From an uncultured Bacilli bacterium (GTDB lineage: Bacteria > Bacillota_I > Bacilli_A > RF39 > UBA660): a DNA stretch of 64,000 bases. The notes under the pieces are model-generated. The model did not search any database. It was not told the origin of the DNA and saw only the letters and a program-made list of their open reading frames with translations. Made by a program: the position numbers and the translations under genes. The stretch lies in the NCBI GenBank assembly GCA_934096075.1, contig CAKOLN010000002.1, positions 1 to 64,000 of the forward strand, given 5' to 3'. Of this stretch, positions 43,422 to 52,782 are shown piece after piece; position 1 is the stretch's first letter, and every line of letters starts with the position of its first letter.

Positions 43422-43828
43422 TAATTACATACATATCCTTCTGTTTCATATGATTCACCACACTTTAGATATGCTTTTGCTTCATTACTTGTAAATATAA
43501 CACATCCAGTACATACTTCATTTTTAAGTGAAATTTCATCAATATATTTATTACTAATTAATGTATTTAAACTCACTTCACCACTATATTTATAATTAGA
43601 ATCAATTGTAAATGTTCTAGGACATCTTTTACCATCTAATGGATTTTTACAATAGTCTTCTAAATATAATAGACCTGCTTCAGTTAATTCCTGTTCTTGC
43701 ACTTTCATAGTTCTGTTAGTGCTATCTCCTAATATTTTTATTAAATTAGGTGTTATCAATATTGCTAATATTCCAATTAACGCAATTACAGCAATTATTT
43801 CCACCAATGTAAATCCTTTTTTATTCAT
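43421..43828 (-). CDS. Type IV prepilin/pseudopilin, ComGC-like
   Basis: The product is 135 residues. MNKKGFTLVEIIAVIALIGI is a textbook class III signal, with cleavage after Gly5 and Glu at +5 of the mature pilin. The mature part carries four or more cysteines (YCKNPLDGKRC, CTGCVIF, LKCGESYETEGYVC), which suggests disulfide-stabilised loops. It follows the surface-protein gene at 43844 by 15 bases. No PilB/PilC assembly genes are nearby, so its partner system is elsewhere, or it may use the Tad-like genes at 56-59 kb (speculative). Confidence 0.88.
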   Translation of the reverse strand: MNKKGFTLVEIIAVIALIGILAILITPNLIKILGDSTNRTMKVQEQELTEAGLLYLEDYCKNPLDGKRCPRTFTIDSNYKYSGEVSLNTLISNKYIDEISLKNEVCTGCVIFTSNEAKAYLKCGESYETEGYVCN

Positions 43829-43843
43829 AAAAACCTCCTAAAT

Positions 43844-45562
43844 TTAACTACAACTATTGTCATAATCCACCACATATGGATCATCAGGTGTTCCTGTTCC
43901 AGTTACTTTTACACACGATTTCAAACTTAACACAGGGCGAATAAAAGATTGACTAATTGTTTTTTCTGACCATAATTGTTCATATCCGGATGCTGAAAAA
44001 ATAATATTATAAACGTTACCACCGTCATAAAAATCATTTGGAGTCATTGTCCAATAGCTCGTGCCAATTAATGCAGATTTGTTTTTGTTTATGTATATAT
44101 CATTATTTGCAGCAGTATTTAATTCTGCACCAGCAAACATTGTTTCATCTACTGTCATTAAGGCTACTGGACAATAATATTTTTCATTTTCAAAACATTT
44201 CAATTGTCCATTTCCTCCACCTTCTGTACTTGCACTAAATTTATCTGCAACTGATTGTGTACTTTCAAATAAGCCTCCATTACCATCTCCTCCACATTTA
44301 TATGTAGGAGTATGATCTGCAGTTCTTGTCCCTGACGCATAAGAGAATATTTCACTAGTTGAATATATTTCTGATGAGCTCAAACTCCTATCATTACAAT
44401 ATAATGCTGTCACACTTACAAAATCATTATAATTTTTATTATTTTGTTGGTTATTGTTTGGATCATATTTTATAGAAGTATACATAGTAGAAAGATACCA
44501 AATATCTATAGATTTTTTCATAGTACTCGAATTTTCATTTGTTCTATTATTTTCAAGCGATCCACTTGTTCCATACATATATCCTACAGATAATGGATCA
44601 TTTTCAATTTCATTATAGATTGCCTCATGATAAAAATCATTATCAGTTAAAGCAATGGTACTATCAATTTCTTGAAGTCCGGGAATATATGGAGATAAAG
44701 ATTCTGGACTATTTCCAGCATATAAAAGTCTAATACTTCCATCTTCATTTGTTCTTATGATTCTCCAATACATATAATCTTTTTTATTAAAATAATTTTT
44801 TATACTTGTGTCGGATGAATCTGAGTAATCGTCAAGGTTATAATAACCAAATTTTACCCAGTTATTAGTCGTATCACCAGCATAATAATAAACTGTACTT
44901 CCATCTTCTGTTTTATCAGTTTGAAATATTGTTCCTGTTGTTTTTTCAGTAAATGCTGTTGAAAAGATAGTTCTTGTTTCTACAGTAGGATTATCTTCTA
45001 ATATTGCTTGAGTTAACAATCTTGAATTCGTTGTTCCTTCTGTTATATATAACTTTCCAGATAATACTGCATTGTTTAATGAGTCTATACTTTGATTTAC
45101 ATTCTCATCATTTGGATATTGTATTGTTATTGTATAGTTTTGTTTTGATTTAGCTGGTATTACTACATTATTTACCAAATCCGTATCTAATGCACTTGAT
45201 GATTTTGGCACATCTTCAAAACTTGTCATGTTGTATCCACCATCTGTACTTGTTATTTTGTATTGTAGGTATCCTGTTGTTTTGAATGTATTTACTAAAT
45301 CTTCTATTACTATGTTATATTTATATTCATTCTTAGTTTTATTTTCTACACTAAATGTTTTAGTTACACTCCATCCTGGTTCTATTTCTGTTCCTTCTAT
45401 TGCATCTCCATTTGTAAATATTATTCTTAAATCTGAAGTTGAAATAGTTACTCTTTTATTTTCTCCTTCAATTGAAGTTAAAAAGTATGCCAGTGATACT
45501 CCTATAAATGTTAGTAATACTAGTGTTATACTTAGTACTAAATATTTCTTATTATTTGCCAT
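43844..45562 (-). CDS. Camelysin/TasA-like secreted protein with C-terminal lectin-like domain
   Basis: The product is 572 residues. The signal-like start KKYLVLSITLVLLTFIGVSLAYF leads to a camelysin-like beta domain with IEPGWSVTKTFSVENKTK and AKSKQNYTITIQYP. The C-terminal part begins YMYWRIIRTNEDGSIRLLYAG and ends SFIRPVLSLKSCVKVTGTGT then DDPYVVDYD, the same family as the proteins at 642 and 1815. Start support is weak (AGAAAGTAGGG upstream). It is probably co-transcribed with the prepilin downstream, a pairing that hints at a surface appendage. Confidence 0.78.
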   Translation of the reverse strand: MANNKKYLVLSITLVLLTFIGVSLAYFLTSIEGENKRVTISTSDLRIIFTNGDAIEGTEIEPGWSVTKTFSVENKTKNEYKYNIVIEDLVNTFKTTGYLQYKITSTDGGYNMTSFEDVPKSSSALDTDLVNNVVIPAKSKQNYTITIQYPNDENVNQSIDSLNNAVLSGKLYITEGTTNSRLLTQAILEDNPTVETRTIFSTAFTEKTTGTIFQTDKTEDGSTVYYYAGDTTNNWVKFGYYNLDDYSDSSDTSIKNYFNKKDYMYWRIIRTNEDGSIRLLYAGNSPESLSPYIPGLQEIDSTIALTDNDFYHEAIYNEIENDPLSVGYMYGTSGSLENNRTNENSSTMKKSIDIWYLSTMYTSIKYDPNNNQQNNKNYNDFVSVTALYCNDRSLSSSEIYSTSEIFSYASGTRTADHTPTYKCGGDGNGGLFESTQSVADKFSASTEGGGNGQLKCFENEKYYCPVALMTVDETMFAGAELNTAANNDIYINKNKSALIGTSYWTMTPNDFYDGGNVYNIIFSASGYEQLWSEKTISQSFIRPVLSLKSCVKVTGTGTPDDPYVVDYDNSCS

Positions 45563-45595
45563 ATATTTACCCTACTTTCTAGTATTAATTATATA

Positions 45596-45623
45596 AAAAA
45601 AACTACTTGTTTTCAAGTAGTTA
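45596..45623 (-). terminator. Terminator of the coiled-coil pair
   Basis: AACTACTTG and CAAGTAGTT pair around AAAA on the minus strand and end in T8. Confidence 0.9.
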
Positions 45624-46931
45624 ATCTAGATAATCTATAACTTCTATATTATCATCAGGTAACTCTTCATCATATTCTTCTGAAGTATTTTCTTCATCAC
45701 CTTCATCTGACTCTTCATCTTGTTTTTCAACTGGTTTTTCATCTTGCTTATCTTCAGTTGGTTCCTCTTTTACTTCATCTTGCTCTTTGTCATCTTCTTC
45801 AATAGAATCATCTACATCTTCATCATCATACATAGATGAATTTATTATACTTTCTCTATCTAGTTCTTCTTCTTTTTCTTCTTTTTTATCTATTAAAGTA
45901 TTATCTCTATTCCATAAATTAATAATTTCATCTCTTATCACATCAACATTAACATATAAGTATTGTTGCTCATTAGTTAAATTATTAACTCTATTAGAAG
46001 CATTTAATCCTTCTATATTATCATTTAGTCTATCAAGTAAATCATTTTCTTTTTGTTCTATTTTATCTTGAGTAATACTTAATAATTTTTCTTCATCATT
46101 AAGTCTATCATTTACTTCATTTACTTTAATATCTAAATCTTTTAATTTTTCTTTGTAATTTTCTATATCTAATTCGTATTGTTCCCTTAAATACACTAAA
46201 TCTGATATCTCATATCTTATAGTATTAATTAAAGTATTATAAACTTTTTCATCATTAGATATACTATTTTCTTTATATAATTTTCTAATTAAACTATTTA
46301 GCTTATTAGTTTTACTTTCTATATCTTTGTTAACCTTTTTTAATACATCTTCTACATAGTTTTGTAATGATAGTATTTCTTCTTTTTTTCTATCTATTAC
46401 TTCTAATTCTCTTTTTAATTCTTCTATTCTACTATTATGATATCCTATTCTTAATACCATAGATTCTTTATTTTCATCACTAAAGTATTTAGTATTATCT
46501 AATTTATCTAATGTATTCTTTTTCTTAGTAGAATATTTATCTATTAGTTCAAATATGTTAGTAGGTTTTACTTCTTCATGTGTTTTATCATATTCACTTC
46601 TAGCCTTCCTTACTAATGTATCAAAAGTTTCACTTACACTTTCAAAAGTATCATTATTTCTATAAGCATCTAATAGTTTATTTCCTAATATAACTGGATT
46701 ATTGAATTTTATATTTAAAGAATTTTCTATTATCTCTATTTCTCTATCTATGCTTTCTATAATGTATTTATCTTTAGTATTTTCTTTATCTAAAGATTCT
46801 TTTTCTTCTTCAAGATCTTTTTTTCTTTCTTCTAGTGAATCAATATCTTCTTCTAATTTTAAATCATTTAATCTATATCCCGTCTTTTTAACCAATATAT
46901 TTATTAAATCTTCTAAAGCTCTATAATTCAT
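45621..46931 (-). CDS. Long coiled-coil protein, paralog of the upstream gene
   Basis: The product is 436 residues, nearly all heptad coiled coil from residue 20 to 350, with an acidic disordered tail (DEKPVEKQDEESDEGDEEN). The start, ALEDLINILVKKTGYRLND, matches VIENLIGLLVKRAGFNIKS in the neighbour, and both have a KLL-TAY/DAYR segment near residue 90. No membrane segment is present. Function is unknown; a structural or chromosome-associated role would fit, and RmuC is encoded nearby. Confidence 0.65.
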   Translation of the reverse strand: MNYRALEDLINILVKKTGYRLNDLKLEEDIDSLEERKKDLEEEKESLDKENTKDKYIIESIDREIEIIENSLNIKFNNPVILGNKLLDAYRNNDTFESVSETFDTLVRKARSEYDKTHEEVKPTNIFELIDKYSTKKKNTLDKLDNTKYFSDENKESMVLRIGYHNSRIEELKRELEVIDRKKEEILSLQNYVEDVLKKVNKDIESKTNKLNSLIRKLYKENSISNDEKVYNTLINTIRYEISDLVYLREQYELDIENYKEKLKDLDIKVNEVNDRLNDEEKLLSITQDKIEQKENDLLDRLNDNIEGLNASNRVNNLTNEQQYLYVNVDVIRDEIINLWNRDNTLIDKKEEKEEELDRESIINSSMYDDEDVDDSIEEDDKEQDEVKEEPTEDKQDEKPVEKQDEESDEGDEENTSEEYDEELPDDNIEVIDYLD

Positions 46932-46935
46932 AATA

Positions 46936-48147
46936 TCACCAATCCAATTCTATTTTATTCTTTTCTTCTTTTACTTCTATATCAACTTTTTCTTCTTTTT
47001 TTTCTGTTTTTATTTCCTCTTTTGGAGGTTTAAAATTATTAAATAATTTATTTGCCTTATCTATAAATTTTTCTTCTTTTATTTCTTCTATAGGCTTTTC
47101 TTTTTCAGTAACTTTTTCTTCCGTAAAGTCACTTTCACCTTTATTCCATTCTTTAATTAATTCTTCTTTTACTTTATCAACATCTATATAAATAACATCT
47201 TTAATATTATTTAAATTATCTATTTCTAGTCTAATTAATTCACTTTTATTTATGTCTTCTATTTTCTCAATATTATTTATATAATCGTTCTCTTCTAGTT
47301 TAGTAGAAACTCTATTAAGTTTATTAACATAAGTGTCTTTTTCTTTTTCTAAGTAAGATTTTCTTTCATTAGTTTTCTTTCTGTTATCTCTAACATCTTC
47401 TAGTACACTCTCTGTTTTATTAAGTAATTCTTTAAATTTATTTATTTTTTCTATAGTTTTATTATTAGTATTTTCTATGGTTTCAAAGCTTTCATAAGCT
47501 ACAAAACTTGTTAATGTATTATCTAATACTGAATTTATTTTTTCTAAGTCTTCTTCTAACTTATTTATATATTCTTTAACTTTATTAACTATATTTACAT
47601 CGTTCTTTTCTGAATCTCTTAATTCATCTAAAGTTTTGTTTAAACTTTCTATTTCTAGATCAAAACTGTTTATTTTATCTTCTAAATATGTTTTATATCT
47701 TTTATCCATTTCTTTTTCTTCAGTGGATTCATAAGAATTATTTTCTATTTTATTAGTCAATGAATTATATTCAGTTTCCAATTTATTTAATTTATCATAT
47801 ATGTAACTTAAACTATTAATTGAAGTATTTTTATTAGCAAGATTACCAAGTAATTCTACTCTCATTCTTACTGTTTGAAAACTTTTACCTTCTTTGTAAG
47901 CAGTTAATAAGCTTTTTCCAACTATTTCTGCATTATTTTCCCAATTAGCTTGTCTAACTTTTAGATCTTCAATCATCTTACTTAATACTTTTTTATTATT
48001 AGAATCTTCTCTTTCTTTTTGTAATTCTCTAATGTTAGTTTTAACTTTTTCTAATTCAACTTCACTATAATTACTTTTGATATTAAAGCCCGCTCTTTTA
48101 ACAAGAAGACCTATTAAGTTTTCTATTACTTCATAATTAGTATTCAT
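46936..48147 (-). CDS. Long coiled-coil protein, paralog of the downstream gene
   Basis: The product is 403 residues from ATG 48147 (AGGTGG upstream). Coiled coil dominates residues 25-310, ending in a Lys/Glu-rich tail with the closing residues KIELDW. The conserved N-terminal helix ENLIGLLVKRAGF and the segment VGKSLLTAYKEGKSFQTV tie it to the protein encoded four bases downstream. The pair is a translationally close operon. Confidence 0.65.
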   Translation of the reverse strand: MNTNYEVIENLIGLLVKRAGFNIKSNYSEVELEKVKTNIRELQKEREDSNNKKVLSKMIEDLKVRQANWENNAEIVGKSLLTAYKEGKSFQTVRMRVELLGNLANKNTSINSLSYIYDKLNKLETEYNSLTNKIENNSYESTEEKEMDKRYKTYLEDKINSFDLEIESLNKTLDELRDSEKNDVNIVNKVKEYINKLEEDLEKINSVLDNTLTSFVAYESFETIENTNNKTIEKINKFKELLNKTESVLEDVRDNRKKTNERKSYLEKEKDTYVNKLNRVSTKLEENDYINNIEKIEDINKSELIRLEIDNLNNIKDVIYIDVDKVKEELIKEWNKGESDFTEEKVTEKEKPIEEIKEEKFIDKANKLFNNFKPPKEEIKTEKKEEKVDIEVKEEKNKIELDW

Positions 48148-48270
48148 ATTAACCACCTATTTTCTATTTTCCTATAGTTATTCTAACATTTTTAATTAAT
48201 TTTTACAATAAGCATTTACTTAACAATAATTTTACATTATATATACTTCAAAGCATTTACACTATTTTAT

Positions 48271-48299
48271 ACAAAAAAAGAAGAATCATTTATTCTTCT
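48271..48299 (-). terminator. Terminator of rmuC
   Basis: AGAAGAAT and ATTCTTCT pair around AAATG on the minus strand, followed by T6. It overlaps the end of the gene. Confidence 0.88.
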
Positions 48300-49366
48300 A
48301 ATTGTTTAGTTATTTCTACATTAACATTACTTATGGAATCAAATCTTTTTGTAATTTTATCTGTAGTAATATGGATGTCTCTTACATCTTTACTTACTGT
48401 TTCGATATGACTACTTAGTTTATCCCATCTATCTTTATATCTCATAAATTCTTCACCTAGTTTATTAAGTTCAGAATGAATTATACTAGCATACTTATCT
48501 CTTTCCATACCCATTAGAACTGACTGTATTATTGTAAGTAAACTCATTAAAGTCGTTGGACTTGCTATATAAATGTGTCTTTCATATGCATAGTTGATTA
48601 ATGATGTATGATATGCATTTATTTCAGCAAATATTGCTTCTGCTGGTAAAAACATAATTGCTTCACTACTAGTTTCACCACTTATTAAATATTTATTTCC
48701 TATCGCATCTATATGTTTTTTAACATCTGCATCAAATAATTTTTCTCTTCTTTTTCTTTCCTCTTCAGTTATACCTTTTTCTAACATATATCTATAATTT
48801 TCTAACGGAAATTTAGAATCTATACATATGTTACCTAAAGGATTAGGTGCAAAAACTATAGCATCAGCAATTACTCCAGTGCTAAGAGTATATTGAAGTT
48901 TATATACTTTATCATTCTTTTCACCAAATACACTTGATAATATTTGATGTAAATTAACTTCTCCAAATATTCCACGACTCTTTTTATCAGTTAAAACACT
49001 TTCTAAACTAACTATATCATTACTTAAACTATCTATCTTTTTTTGAGCTTCATCTATTTTAGCAAGTCTTTCTAATACATTGGCAAATGTTTTATTAGTC
49101 TTTTCAAAATTAACATCTAATCTTTCGTTTACTTTATCATTAATTTGGTTAAGTCTTCTCTCTATTCTATCATTCATAACATTAAAATCATTAGTTAAAA
49201 CTCTAGAAAAGTCCAACTTAAAATCACCTATTTCTTTAACCATATCTGTTTCTATCTTACTTAATGTTAAAGTAATATCACTTTCATTTACTTTTTTAAT
49301 CTTAGTAATTATAACTATTAATAAAATAATAACAACTACTAAAATACCTATAATTATATATTCCAT
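48290..49366 (-). CDS. rmuC: RmuC-family DNA recombination protein
   Basis: The product is 358 residues. An N-terminal membrane segment (IIIGILVVVIILLIVIIT) and coiled coil precede the RmuC nuclease-like core: RGIFGEVNLHQIL, ADAIVFAPNPLGNICIDSKFPLENY and IMFLPAEAIFAEI, then IASPTTLMSLLTII. RmuC limits inversions at repeats and has a restriction-endonuclease-like fold. The binding site is weak (AGAAGATGATAAT). Confidence 0.92.
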   Translation of the reverse strand: MEYIIIGILVVVIILLIVIITKIKKVNESDITLTLSKIETDMVKEIGDFKLDFSRVLTNDFNVMNDRIERRLNQINDKVNERLDVNFEKTNKTFANVLERLAKIDEAQKKIDSLSNDIVSLESVLTDKKSRGIFGEVNLHQILSSVFGEKNDKVYKLQYTLSTGVIADAIVFAPNPLGNICIDSKFPLENYRYMLEKGITEEERKRREKLFDADVKKHIDAIGNKYLISGETSSEAIMFLPAEAIFAEINAYHTSLINYAYERHIYIASPTTLMSLLTIIQSVLMGMERDKYASIIHSELNKLGEEFMRYKDRWDKLSSHIETVSKDVRDIHITTDKITKRFDSISNVNVEITKQLEE

Positions 49367-49407
49367 ATTATCATCTTCTTTCTATATAAATTCTATCAAA
49401 AAAAACA

Positions 49408-49442
49408 AATAAAAACTAGCAAACAAATTAAATTTACTAGTT
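49408..49442 (-). terminator. Terminator of the HipA-like gene (duplicated sequence)
   Basis: AACTAG and CTAGTT close a long imperfect stem with T5 on the minus strand. Almost the same sequence recurs at 50642-50676. Confidence 0.75.
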
Positions 49443-50600
49443 ATTTTGTATACTCTTTAATTTATTAATTCTACTCATTAATAATATACATATTTTATTA
49501 ATTCTTCTATCAGTCATATTAGTAATATATTGATACTTATGTAATAATAAATCAAATTCTTCTACTACACCATCTAATTTAGTTAAGTCATACTTATTAA
49601 TATCTTTAATTATTTTTATTATATTATCAAAACTCTCTACTTTATAAAAGAATCTTCCTTTACCATTAATTATAAGTTCATCATCTGTATAATCTATAAT
49701 ATTTAGAGATTGTCCATTATCATATATAGGTGCGATAGATAGCCACTTTAAATTATTAACATCTCTTATAATACCAAAATTATTTAAATGTCTATCTTCA
49801 TTTAATATTAAATAATCTAATAAAAACATATCTTCTAATTTATTTCTACAATCTTTAATACCATTATCTATTAATATTTTGATATATTCTTCATATGCAT
49901 TTTCTTTATCTTCTGTTTCACTTAATATTTGATGAGCAGTAACTAATTCTGTATTGGTATTAATAAAACATTCACACTTAGACACAACCTTATCATTTAC
50001 AATATCTAAAGTATAAGTTGTATGTTCAATATTTAATCTATCACATATCATACTTCCTAAGACTTCATTAAATGGTTGCATAACTTCATTTTTATAAGCA
50101 CCTTTTAAAAGATATCTTTTTTTATTATCGATAATCCAAGTCTTTTTTAATCTACCATCAGTTGTATTATTTGGAGATATTAAACTAATCTTAGTATTAC
50201 ATACTTCATCACTAAAAGTTGCATTAGTAAATTCAGTATCATCAAAATCATGTTCAAAGAAATTAATATCTTTATATTGAATATTTGAGTCAAATGGTTT
50301 AATCCAATATTGATCAGATAAAGAAAGTCCAAAAGATTCATCTAATAAATCATATTGAGAATCAATTCCTAACTTAGCAAGTAATAAATCTAAACTATCT
50401 CTAAATGTTGGTATTCCTCTTCCTTTAAACCATTCATTAACTACTTTTAGTATATCTTTATCTTTTTTATATTTATTATATATTACTAAAGGAGCATATT
50501 CTATATTTTTAATTTCATATATATTTGTAAATGTTTTAATTTCCTCATTAAATTCAGCATCCAAAATATATGTATTTTTATTCATTAAACCAATTCTCAT
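49437..50600 (-). CDS. HipA-like Ser/Thr kinase fold protein, stand-alone
   Basis: The product is 387 residues. The kinase C-lobe motifs are LILNEDRHLNNFG (catalytic DRHxxN) and IAPIYDNGQSL (metal-binding DNG). The ATP-binding side has KKRYLLKGAYKNEVMQPFNEVL. HipA kinases phosphorylate tRNA synthetases or other targets. No HipB-type HTH gene adjoins, so it may act alone, like similar stand-alone HipA-like proteins of Firmicutes. AGAGGTACT precedes the ATG. The N-terminal 120 residues do not match the usual HipA N-domain that I can recall. Confidence 0.8.
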   Translation of the reverse strand: MRIGLMNKNTYILDAEFNEEIKTFTNIYEIKNIEYAPLVIYNKYKKDKDILKVVNEWFKGRGIPTFRDSLDLLLAKLGIDSQYDLLDESFGLSLSDQYWIKPFDSNIQYKDINFFEHDFDDTEFTNATFSDEVCNTKISLISPNNTTDGRLKKTWIIDNKKRYLLKGAYKNEVMQPFNEVLGSMICDRLNIEHTTYTLDIVNDKVVSKCECFINTNTELVTAHQILSETEDKENAYEEYIKILIDNGIKDCRNKLEDMFLLDYLILNEDRHLNNFGIIRDVNNLKWLSIAPIYDNGQSLNIIDYTDDELIINGKGRFFYKVESFDNIIKIIKDINKYDLTKLDGVVEEFDLLLHKYQYITNMTDRRINKICILLMSRINKLKSIQNN

Positions 50601-50641
50601 AGTACCTCTTCTCCAATTAAAATTTTATCAAAAAACATAAA

Positions 50642-50676
50642 CAAAAACTAGCAAACAAATTAAATTTACTAGTTAT
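50642..50676 (-). terminator. Terminator of the TVP38-like gene (duplicated sequence)
   Basis: Near copy of 49408-49442 (AACTAGTAAATTTAATTTG... CTAGTTTTTG) at the end of the next gene upstream. Confidence 0.75.
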
Positions 50677-51245
50677 TTTAAATTTAACTTTTTACTAAAA
50701 ATTAAACTAATTAAGTACATTATTAATACTATTATACCAACTTTAATAAGTATCATAGGATTTTTAATACTTTCAATTAAACTAACTCCTATATAGCCCC
50801 AAAAATATACTAATGATATTTTACCAAGTATTAATGCTGATAAATATTTCTTTGTATCTATTTTACATATACCTGCGGCAATATTAACAAGAAAAGCAGG
50901 AGTAAAAGGTATCGCTATTAATATTACTAAATTACTAAAACTGATATTTTCTATTATGTTTACTACTTTATTTAGTTTAGGACTATCTTTTATTTTTTTG
51001 TATAATTTTTTGCTTACTCCATTTTTAAATATAAAATAAGACATCATACATCCACATATAGTAAAAAACCAACTAATTAAAAAGCCAACTAAATTACCAA
51101 AGGTCATAAAATTTAAAGTAATAAATACTGATAATGGTAGTATTGGTATCATTGATTCAAATAATATAAAAACACATCCTAAAAGAGCACCCCAAGTGCC
51201 TAAAAGATTTAATAGATTTGTAATTAGTTCATTTAATGCATCCAT
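50673..51245 (-). CDS. TVP38/TMEM64-type (VTT domain) membrane protein
   Basis: The product is 190 residues with about five hydrophobic helices. Family landmarks are FESMIPILPLSVFITLNFM and the re-entrant AIPFTPAFLVNIAAGICKI, then ALILGKISLVYFWGYIG. VTT/DedA-type proteins are thought to move lipids across the membrane. It lies 36 bases after the rhodanese gene and may be co-transcribed. Confidence 0.87.
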   Translation of the reverse strand: MDALNELITNLLNLLGTWGALLGCVFILFESMIPILPLSVFITLNFMTFGNLVGFLISWFFTICGCMMSYFIFKNGVSKKLYKKIKDSPKLNKVVNIIENISFSNLVILIAIPFTPAFLVNIAAGICKIDTKKYLSALILGKISLVYFWGYIGVSLIESIKNPMILIKVGIIVLIMYLISLIFSKKLNLK

Positions 51246-51281
51246 AATAATCCCTTCTAATACTATTATAATATATTTATA

Positions 51282-51539
51282 TTATTCTTCAACTACATTT
51301 ACATTATACCCCAAATAAGACAAAACGGTAGATACTCTTTTACTTAATTTACCACTTTTACAGTAAACATAATAATTGTCATATTTATTTAAATATACCC
51401 TGTAGTTGTTCATTAGGTCATCATAAGGTATATTATAAGAATTAGGTAAATGATGTATTTGATATTCATACCTATCTTGTAAATCAATTATTTTTATATT
51501 TCTTTTATTTCTTAAATTATTATATTTTTCTATATACAT
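51282..51539 (-). CDS. Small single-domain rhodanese
   Basis: The product is 85 residues. IKIIDLQDRYEYQIHHLPNS and IPYDDL form the N-terminal blocks, and the active-site loop is YCKSGKLSKR with Cys and the six-residue loop expected of rhodaneses. It transfers sulfur; the acceptor is unknown. ATG at 51539 follows AGGTGG. Confidence 0.9.
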   Translation of the reverse strand: MYIEKYNNLRNKRNIKIIDLQDRYEYQIHHLPNSYNIPYDDLMNNYRVYLNKYDNYYVYCKSGKLSKRVSTVLSYLGYNVNVVEE

Positions 51540-51589
51540 AGAAACCACCTATAATAGTTTATTCAATTGATATAAAAATGACTATATTT

Positions 51590-51617
51590 TAAAAGACAAA
51601 CTTTATGGTTTGTCTTT
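51590..51617 (-). terminator. Terminator of the TraG-zinc ribbon-PrsW operon
   Basis: AAAGACAAAC and GTTTGTCTTT form a ten-base-pair stem around CATAAA on the minus strand. Only a weak T-run follows. Confidence 0.75.
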
Positions 51618-51620
51618 AGA

Positions 51621-52781
51621 TTAATTTTTGCTTTTTTGTTTTTCTAATTTTTTAGCATCATCTACTTGTTTTAAACCTAGGTTTATAAAGTATATTATTA
51701 CTAACCAAGCTAGAATTGAAACTGTTATTTGTACGATTGCATATGGTGCATTTATAGGCATATCCCAAATACCATGAAGTACGATTGGGATTAAACACAT
51801 TAGTAAAAATCTTTTATCATTAAAGTGTTTTTTGTCTAATTTTTCAAATCCCTTAACATACATTAATGCACCACCTTCAATTGCAGCCCATGCAACATGT
51901 CCTCCTGGTGCTAGAAAGCCACGGATTTTGATTATTTGAAGCATTGCTGCATTTCCACCTTGTAAACCGAATTTTAAAATGTACCCGGCTGTTTCAAAGG
52001 CTGCGAAACCTGCACCTACGGCAGCGCCTATTAATAGACCATCTAATATATAGTTACTTCTTTTTTCTTTAAATAGAAAGAATGCAACGATTGCAGCTTT
52101 AGCAACTTCTTCAATTACACCTACCATTAATGCTCCTGAATAAGTTGTTATATCTGTATTAAAGTCTAATGAGAAGAATAATATTGCAAGTATTAGACTA
52201 AGTGCTCCACCTAATAAAAAGTATTTTATAACTTTATAGAATGGAATATTTCTAAATATATTTATTTCAAAAAAGAACATAAGTACAGTTAATGGGACTG
52301 CAAATGCGCCTAGCATAATCATAGCTGGTAAAAAGTTTAAATTTCCATAAACAATGTACCCTATTCTTGTTGGTATATACGCAATTATAAAGAATATTAA
52401 TATTTTAAGATATACCCATGCTTTTGCATTATGTGGATCAATCTCACTTACTTTAGGAGTTGTTGTTTTACCACCACATATAAACACTTCATCTAATTCT
52501 TCATCAGTGTGCTTTTTAAATGAATCTTTAAATAAATCCTTAAAAGTTACATAATTTTCAGATTTAGCTCCAGTAATTTTATCTAAATTGTCACTTATTA
52601 TATTTTGAGTATTTTTCTTTTGTAGTGGAAAGCCACAGCTACTACAAACTTTATCATTTGTGCCTACATCACTACCACATTCAGGACATACTTTATTATC
52701 ATTTTTATATCCACAGTGTGGACAACTTTTAGCAGTTGAACTTATTTCACTTCCACATTCTTTACATTTAATTAAGGCCAT
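51621..52781 (-). CDS. PrsW-family intramembrane protease with two zinc ribbons
   Basis: The product is 386 residues. Two N-terminal zinc ribbons (CKECGSEISSTAKSCPHCG and CPECGSDVGTNDKVCSSCG) come before the PrsW domain. That domain has several membrane helices and the motifs VIEEVAKAA (EExxK), GFAAFETAGY, GGHVAWAAIEG and LHGIWD, with the conserved Glu and His residues of this metalloprotease family. PrsW cleaves anti-sigma factors in B. subtilis; the target here is unknown. It follows a zinc-ribbon protein after one base and a VirD4-like ATPase. Confidence 0.9.
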   Translation of the reverse strand: MALIKCKECGSEISSTAKSCPHCGYKNDNKVCPECGSDVGTNDKVCSSCGFPLQKKNTQNIISDNLDKITGAKSENYVTFKDLFKDSFKKHTDEELDEVFICGGKTTTPKVSEIDPHNAKAWVYLKILIFFIIAYIPTRIGYIVYGNLNFLPAMIMLGAFAVPLTVLMFFFEINIFRNIPFYKVIKYFLLGGALSLILAILFFSLDFNTDITTYSGALMVGVIEEVAKAAIVAFFLFKEKRSNYILDGLLIGAAVGAGFAAFETAGYILKFGLQGGNAAMLQIIKIRGFLAPGGHVAWAAIEGGALMYVKGFEKLDKKHFNDKRFLLMCLIPIVLHGIWDMPINAPYAIVQITVSILAWLVIIYFINLGLKQVDDAKKLEKQKSKN

Positions 52782-52782
52782 T

